Assembly: GCA_958295485.1 (NCBI GenBank)
Contig: OY282354.1
Coordinates: 3,310,042-3,374,041, forward strand
Reading direction: 5' to 3'
Source: an uncultured Gammaproteobacteria bacterium
GTDB lineage: Bacteria > Pseudomonadota > Gammaproteobacteria > Eutrophobiales > Eutrophobiaceae
DNA: 64,000 bases
Below are positions 60,613-64,000 of this stretch, piece after piece. The notes below the pieces were generated by a model. It saw nothing but the letters and a program-made list of their open reading frames with translations. It made no database searches and had not been told where the DNA came from. Each line of letters starts with the position of its first letter. Within the stretch, counting starts at the first letter, position 1. Made by a program: the position numbers and the translations under genes.

Positions 60613-61503
60613 TTAGGGGGTGAGCGTCCGCGCCACGCGAAACCCGTGGAAAACGCTACGGAGATCGGTGGAGTCCCAGAAGCGGAAAGCGGAACGGAGG
60701 TCCCCCGGTCCGTCGAACCAGGAGCCGTCGCGCTCAACGCGATCGGTGCAATACCCACTTGTCCAGGCACTCCCATCACTGGGGGCACCCGCATAGTAGT
60801 TCCAGCAGTCCGCCACCCACTCCCTCACGTTGCCGTGCATGTCATAAAGACCAAAACTATTGGCCGAGAAACTCCCCACTGGCGCGGTCTGTTGAACATC
60901 CCACCGGCTGCCGCAACCATTGCAATTCGCCCGGTTACGACCAATATCATTCCCCCAGGAATACTTTGTCGTCGTCCCAGCACGGGCCGCATATTCCCAC
61001 TCGGCCTCCGTCGGCAGACGGTAACGCTTCCCCGTCCTCCCCGACAGCCACTGCACGTATTCCATCGCATGGTTCCACGAAACCCTAATCACCGGGCGGT
61101 TGCCTCGGCCCCAACCTTCATCATCCGGCCGATAACCGCCACAGCCCCCGTCAGCTACGCAGGCATCCCACTGGGCGAACGTCACTTCGTATTTCGACAG
61201 CGCAAACGGCTGGGCTATCCTCACTTCATGCACTGGCATCTCCTCATTCTCACAATCTCTCCCGGACACGCAACCCATGCGAAATCGGCCAGCCGGTATT
61301 ACCACCATCTCCGGGCCTTGGCCACCCGAAGCCAACTCATCCCTGAACGACTGTCTGGGCGTTAACTGATTTTTCGCAACATAACTCACGCCACAACCTG
61401 CTTGCGCCAATACTATCACCCCCACCAGAACGGCTATTGGCATTGCGCGCCAGCAATGGAAAAACTGCGTGATGGCAGTGCCTGATATATCTTCCCGTAG
61501 CAT
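60613..61503 (-). CDS. FGE-sulfatase-fold protein 2, candidate DGR variable protein
   Basis: 296 aa from the ATG at 61503, same ribosome site and leader as gene 1 (AMPIAVLVGVIVLAQAGCGV, then SYVAKNQLT). Core: MVVIPAGRFRMGCVSGRDCE, PFALSKYEVTFAQWDAC, YRLPTEAEWEYAARAGTTTK and GLYDMHGNVREWVADCW. The middle (residues 110-160) differs strongly from gene 1, including a short DDEGWGRGNRPVIRVSWNHA insert region, while the leader and tail are nearly identical, a mosaic pattern. The variable region reads GSWFDGPGDLRSAFRFWD, then STDLRSVFHG, and is followed by FRVARTLTP. Probably a displayed binding protein. Confidence 0.8.
   Translation of the reverse strand: MLREDISGTAITQFFHCWRAMPIAVLVGVIVLAQAGCGVSYVAKNQLTPRQSFRDELASGGQGPEMVVIPAGRFRMGCVSGRDCENEEMPVHEVRIAQPFALSKYEVTFAQWDACVADGGCGGYRPDDEGWGRGNRPVIRVSWNHAMEYVQWLSGRTGKRYRLPTEAEWEYAARAGTTTKYSWGNDIGRNRANCNGCGSRWDVQQTAPVGSFSANSFGLYDMHGNVREWVADCWNYYAGAPSDGSAWTSGYCTDRVERDGSWFDGPGDLRSAFRFWDSTDLRSVFHGFRVARTLTP
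60642..60732 (-). other. Candidate DGR variable region of FGE gene 2
   Basis: Aligns codon for codon with 59482-59572. Codons include TTC, GAC, GGA, GGG, GAC, CTC, TTC, TTC, TGG, GAC, TCC, CTC, AGC, GTT, TTC, CAC. Nearly all can be derived from AAC, AAA, AGG or ACC by changing A only, while CCG, CGT, TCC and GAT positions between them stay constant or differ at wobble bases. Confidence 0.6.
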
Positions 61504-61582
61504 CTTGTTGTCCCCCATGAATTTACGGATAAACCAGTGCCTCATTAACTTATTGAACCTGTTGCGCTTCGCAGGTCAGGTC

Positions 61583-61990
61583 TTATTGGCGGTTAATTTT
61601 TGTTAGTATTATTGAAGTGTATGTTTCAGAACCAATTTTAGTTGCACTGGATTCCTCGACGGAAACCCAAATCAGGACATTATCGCCTTCAGCGATTGCG
61701 GAGGTGACGCCATAGATAGAAACAAAATTGGTGTATACACCAGACTGATAGGTAGCCTTTGTGCCCACATGAAGCACCCCTCCACCAGTACTTCCGGTGT
61801 TATTGAATTGTGTACTTGACAGCGCAATTCCTGAAATAACGAATTCTTTCCCAACAAAATCCTCGCCCGAAATCACGTTCTCTATAAGTTGACCAACGCC
61901 AATTCTACCAGGATATTCGTCTGCTAACGTTACCGGATTAGTAACCCAGACGTAAGCAAGGAAAAACAATGTTAATTTAGCCCGATTCAT
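61583..61990 (-). CDS. Hypothetical exported protein, OB-fold-like
   Basis: 135 aa. Signal peptide AKLTLFFLAYVWVTNPVTLA, cleaved near residue 23. The mature part is rich in beta-strand-type sequence: GQLIENVISGEDFVGKEFVI, TKATYQSGVYTNFVSIYGVT and EGDNVLIWVSVEESS. The alternation and length suggest a small beta-barrel such as an OB fold, but I do not recognise a family. It lies upstream of FGE gene 2 on the same strand, 79 bp away, with the shared FGE leader between. Confidence 0.55.
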   Translation of the reverse strand: MNRAKLTLFFLAYVWVTNPVTLADEYPGRIGVGQLIENVISGEDFVGKEFVISGIALSSTQFNNTGSTGGGVLHVGTKATYQSGVYTNFVSIYGVTSAIAEGDNVLIWVSVEESSATKIGSETYTSIILTKINRQ

Positions 61991-62030
61991 TGGTTGTCCC
62001 CTATTTCTTCGGAATACAGACAGTGGCTCA

Positions 62031-62366
62031 TCATCTCCCCCTCAAATGAAGTCTAATAAATGTGACTATATTATTTTTACAATATTGAAGCTCCTTCTTC
62101 AAAGCCAGACGTCTTTCAAGATTCCCACTTACCCCATAATTATCATTATAAATTCTATTAACAGCACCCAAATTAAATTCCTTATAAGGTAATCTCCCTT
62201 TCGGAGAAGCAATGCCAACAATACCAAGCGCAGCACGTCTACTCACACCTTCATCTTTCATATCCAGGATTTCTATTACAACTTTTTCATGGGCTCTACA
62301 AAAATCGTTGACCTCCTTTTCATAAGGCCCGGCTTGGCTTATCACCGGCATTAACAATAATGCCAA
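62031..62366 (-). CDS. Hypothetical small exported protein; start unclear
   Basis: 111 aa if it begins at a TTG at 62366. Upstream of this the frame reads WINEKIILALLLMPVISQAG, which would make a good signal peptide but has no ATG. The mature sequence GPYEKEVNDFCRAHEKVVIE, with ALGIVGIASPKGRLPY and a second Cys in KELQYCKNNIV, is not a family I know. Either TTG is used or the original start has been lost. It is 40 bp upstream of the previous exported protein gene. Confidence 0.45.
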   Translation of the reverse strand: MALLLMPVISQAGPYEKEVNDFCRAHEKVVIEILDMKDEGVSRRAALGIVGIASPKGRLPYKEFNLGAVNRIYNDNYGVSGNLERRLALKKELQYCKNNIVTFIRLHLRGR

Positions 62367-62864
62367 TATTATTTTTTCATTTATCCATCTTCTCCGCTAG
62401 AAACGCTCTAATCTGAGCGATGTTGATGCGTTCCTCCTGTTCGGTCTGTCCGAGTTTGGCACTCCGAGAGCGCAACTGTCAAGCCGAAACCTGTTATAAC
62501 GTCCCCCCATTTTTTCTTAACCGGTCAACAAGGCATCAGGACTAGCAAACAGGTTTTGAAGTGATGACGGTTTGGGCTTAGGCGCGTACCACCAGTAGTA
62601 AACCGGCCCATCACCCATAACAGGGTCGTCTTCAGATGGCTATGTACTTGGCCCATCACACTTGTAACAACTCGTGATTCTCGATATGATAGCTTGGGTG
62701 GTGAGCACAGGGGTTAATAACGGGAAGCATTGCGCTGAGATACCCAAAAAATGGGGAGACGTCAGGATAGTGTAGTGTGTAGCCTGTCAAAGGACATGAG
62801 GCCAAATTGAGCTAAATACTAAGAGACTTCTGTTAATTTAACGATAAGCAATAGGAATCAGGAA
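62367..62864. other. 498-bp spacer without recognisable gene
   Basis: No ORF over 60 codons in a plausible context, no tRNA fold and no obvious inverted repeats. GCGCTGAGATACCC near 62730 resembles part of a thiamine riboswitch but the rest is missing. Base composition is more AT-rich than most of the window. Confidence 0.4.
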
Positions 62865-63557
62865 ATGAGTAAAGACGATTCAGAGAAATTATATGGCAGT
62901 AAATTCCACCTGCTCAGATTTCTGGGGCAGCATCAGCATTTACTCAATAAACACGTGAAGAATGTAACGGGCGCACAGTCTGTCTGTTGGTTAGACTGCC
63001 CCTCTAACCCGAGCAAGCAGGGGAAAAACAATGAACGGAAGGGACTTAACTTCCTTCCAGAAGACCATAAGGCGCAAAAGGCGTGGAAATCTTTCTGGCC
63101 ACAACTCGGCAATCCACCAAACTGGGACGCTGTTGGCCATGTCCTTATTAATGGCACTCGGGAGTGGCTACTAGTTGAAGCTAAGGCAAATCTCAAAGAG
63201 CTAAAGCAAAGTTGCCGAGCCGAGGGTGGTCGTCAAAAAATCATAGATGCCTTTGACAAAACCAAAAACGAACTTGGCATATCAACAAACACCGATTGGT
63301 TGAAGCCCTATTACCAGCACGCAAATCGAATTACTGTACTGAACTTCATGATGCAGCACGGTGAGCCTGCGAGGATGCTCTTTATTTATTTCTGCGGTGA
63401 TAGTTTCCCGAAAGGCAATACTACTTGTCCTGAGAATGAAGATGGGTGGTCGGCGGCGCTTGCCAAGCAAGACGAACATCTCGGTCTGTCAAACGGTCAT
63501 GCCCTCGATAACCGGGTACACAAGATTTTTGTCCCTGTCATCCCCCTGACGGAATAG
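62865..63557 (+). CDS. Putative PD-(D/E)XK nuclease-fold protein
   Basis: 230 aa, family not recognised. WDAVGHVLINGTREWLLVEA with the following KANLKEL near residue 88-110 fits the D-Xn-ExK motif of restriction-endonuclease-like folds (Asp in WDAVG, Glu and Lys in VEAKA). QKIIDAFDKTKNELGIST near 128 is a helix, and ITVLNFMMQHGEPARMLFIY near 155 another core strand pair. It may bind or cut DNA/RNA. It stands alone with its own 5' spacer in the accessory region, typical of defence or mobile-element cargo; the function is inferred from the motif only. Confidence 0.5.
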   Translation: MSKDDSEKLYGSKFHLLRFLGQHQHLLNKHVKNVTGAQSVCWLDCPSNPSKQGKNNERKGLNFLPEDHKAQKAWKSFWPQLGNPPNWDAVGHVLINGTREWLLVEAKANLKELKQSCRAEGGRQKIIDAFDKTKNELGISTNTDWLKPYYQHANRITVLNFMMQHGEPARMLFIYFCGDSFPKGNTTCPENEDGWSAALAKQDEHLGLSNGHALDNRVHKIFVPVIPLTE

Positions 63558-63569
63558 TCTTGACAAACG

Positions 63570-63899
63570 TCATCCGTTTCGTAATCGAAGATATTCGTCG
63601 GAAAACTCGACTATGTGCTTGCCCTCTGGAAGCTGTGGGCCGGCGAGGCTGTCGAGCCAAGCAACACCTTCGTAATAAACATCGTCATACCGGGGGGTTT
63701 TTACCGGATTAATGAGTTTGCTGTCTTTCTTTTGTCTGTTTTTATGCCGTTCCCGCAATTCACGCATTCGCTCCTTGAACTTCTTCTTTTTCTTATTTGA
63801 CAAGCTATCCATCCTTAGTGGACCTGGTTCAGGTTCATTGACTGAATCATTACCGGCAACTGTGAAATCCAGGCGCTCATTGGGCGCGGCGTATAACAT
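63570..63899 (-). CDS. Hypothetical protein with lysine/arginine-rich segment
   Basis: 109 aa from the ATG at 63899. The frame stays open upstream to a TAG at 63996, reading HDILKFGKDTQGLLNYVYST without an ATG, so the true start may be a non-ATG codon. A strongly basic helix NKKKKKFKERMRELRERHKN near residue 35 could bind nucleic acid. The C-terminus is DDVYYEGVAWLDSLAG. No family recognised. It converges with the putative nuclease, 12 bp apart. Confidence 0.4.
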   Translation of the reverse strand: MLYAAPNERLDFTVAGNDSVNEPEPGPLRMDSLSNKKKKKFKERMRELRERHKNRQKKDSKLINPVKTPRYDDVYYEGVAWLDSLAGPQLPEGKHIVEFSDEYLRLRNG

Positions 63900-64000
63900 C
63901 GGTTTCGTACTATAAACGTAGTTAAGCAGGCCTTGTGTATCCTTCCCGAATTTAAGTATATCGTGTCTTAGATATAACGTTATGGCAGATGGAAGCTACT

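Noticed and set aside
62405..62450. GATGTTGATGCGTTCCTCCTGTTCGG examined as a possible DGR template repeat
   Set aside because: It does not align with the variable regions beyond a few bases and lacks the GGGTTTCG anchor.
62725..62790. GCGCTGAGATACCC resembling the thiamine-pyrophosphate riboswitch
   Set aside because: The second conserved half (CTGATC..GGTAATGCCAGCG) and the surrounding helices are missing, and no thiamine gene follows.

Overview
The window looks like a chromosomal segment of a gammaproteobacterium with an outer membrane and a complex repeat landscape. The evidence is three TonB-dependent receptors, a glnA-ntrB-ntrC cluster with a sigma-54/NtrC promoter, the lptM-lysA pair, the tesA/ybbA/ybbP locus, rho next to thioredoxin, and groES-groEL. 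A perfect CIRCE (HrcA) operator in front of groES argues against an enteric lineage. I cannot name the genus. No rRNA, tRNA, CRISPR array or complete insertion sequence was seen.

Layout. 1-6.9 kb: purine (deoxy)nucleoside scavenging, with a cytosolic-type and an exported adenosine deaminase, NupC, purine nucleoside phosphorylase and DeoC, interspersed with wrecks of trpF and rbsK. 7-13 kb: an SDR, a ThDP enzyme, a TonB receptor and a dienelactone-hydrolase-like protein. 13-18.6 kb: nitrogen control (ntrC, ntrB, glnA), then lysA and lptM. 18.8-26 kb: trxA, rho, groEL/ES, a solute-binding lipoprotein and ATP sulfurylase. 26-39 kb: an orphan Panacea protein, Nudix and tesA with a triplicated junction, ybbA, ybbP, hemH, a CoA transferase, an NDUFA9-like protein, an ATP/ADP-translocase-like MFS carrier, a Tat-exported aldo/keto reductase and cca. 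39-47 kb: methylated-amine demethylation (MttB-family protein plus two FAD/GcvT dehydrogenases) with a HigBA module between. 47-52 kb: a recent tandem duplication of a TonB receptor gene, bounded by copies of a MITE-like element. 52-56 kb: an AraC regulator and tryptophan/tyrosine catabolism (kynU, hpd) with a MarR regulator and a 38-bp perfect palindrome. 56-64 kb: an accessory region with a DUF4143 ATPase next to nine 22-bp repeats, an exported nuclease, and a set of formylglycine-generating-enzyme-fold (FGE/C-lectin) genes.

The most striking observation is at 59.4-61.5 kb. Two FGE-fold genes share near-identical leaders and an invariant C-terminal tail. Just before the tail is a block of about 30 codons where most differences fall on the first two bases of codons ending in C, as expected if AAC codons of a template were randomised by adenine-specific mutagenesis. 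Each stop is followed by a GC-rich hairpin. This is the architecture of diversity-generating retroelement (DGR) variable genes. Neither a reverse transcriptase nor a template repeat was found in the window, so they would have to act from elsewhere. A second theme is repeated 100-133 bp tandem duplication of gene 3' ends (deoC, tesA/nudix, DUF4143 ATPase). At tesA/nudix this has created two new 34-codon ORFs linked by ATGA overlaps.
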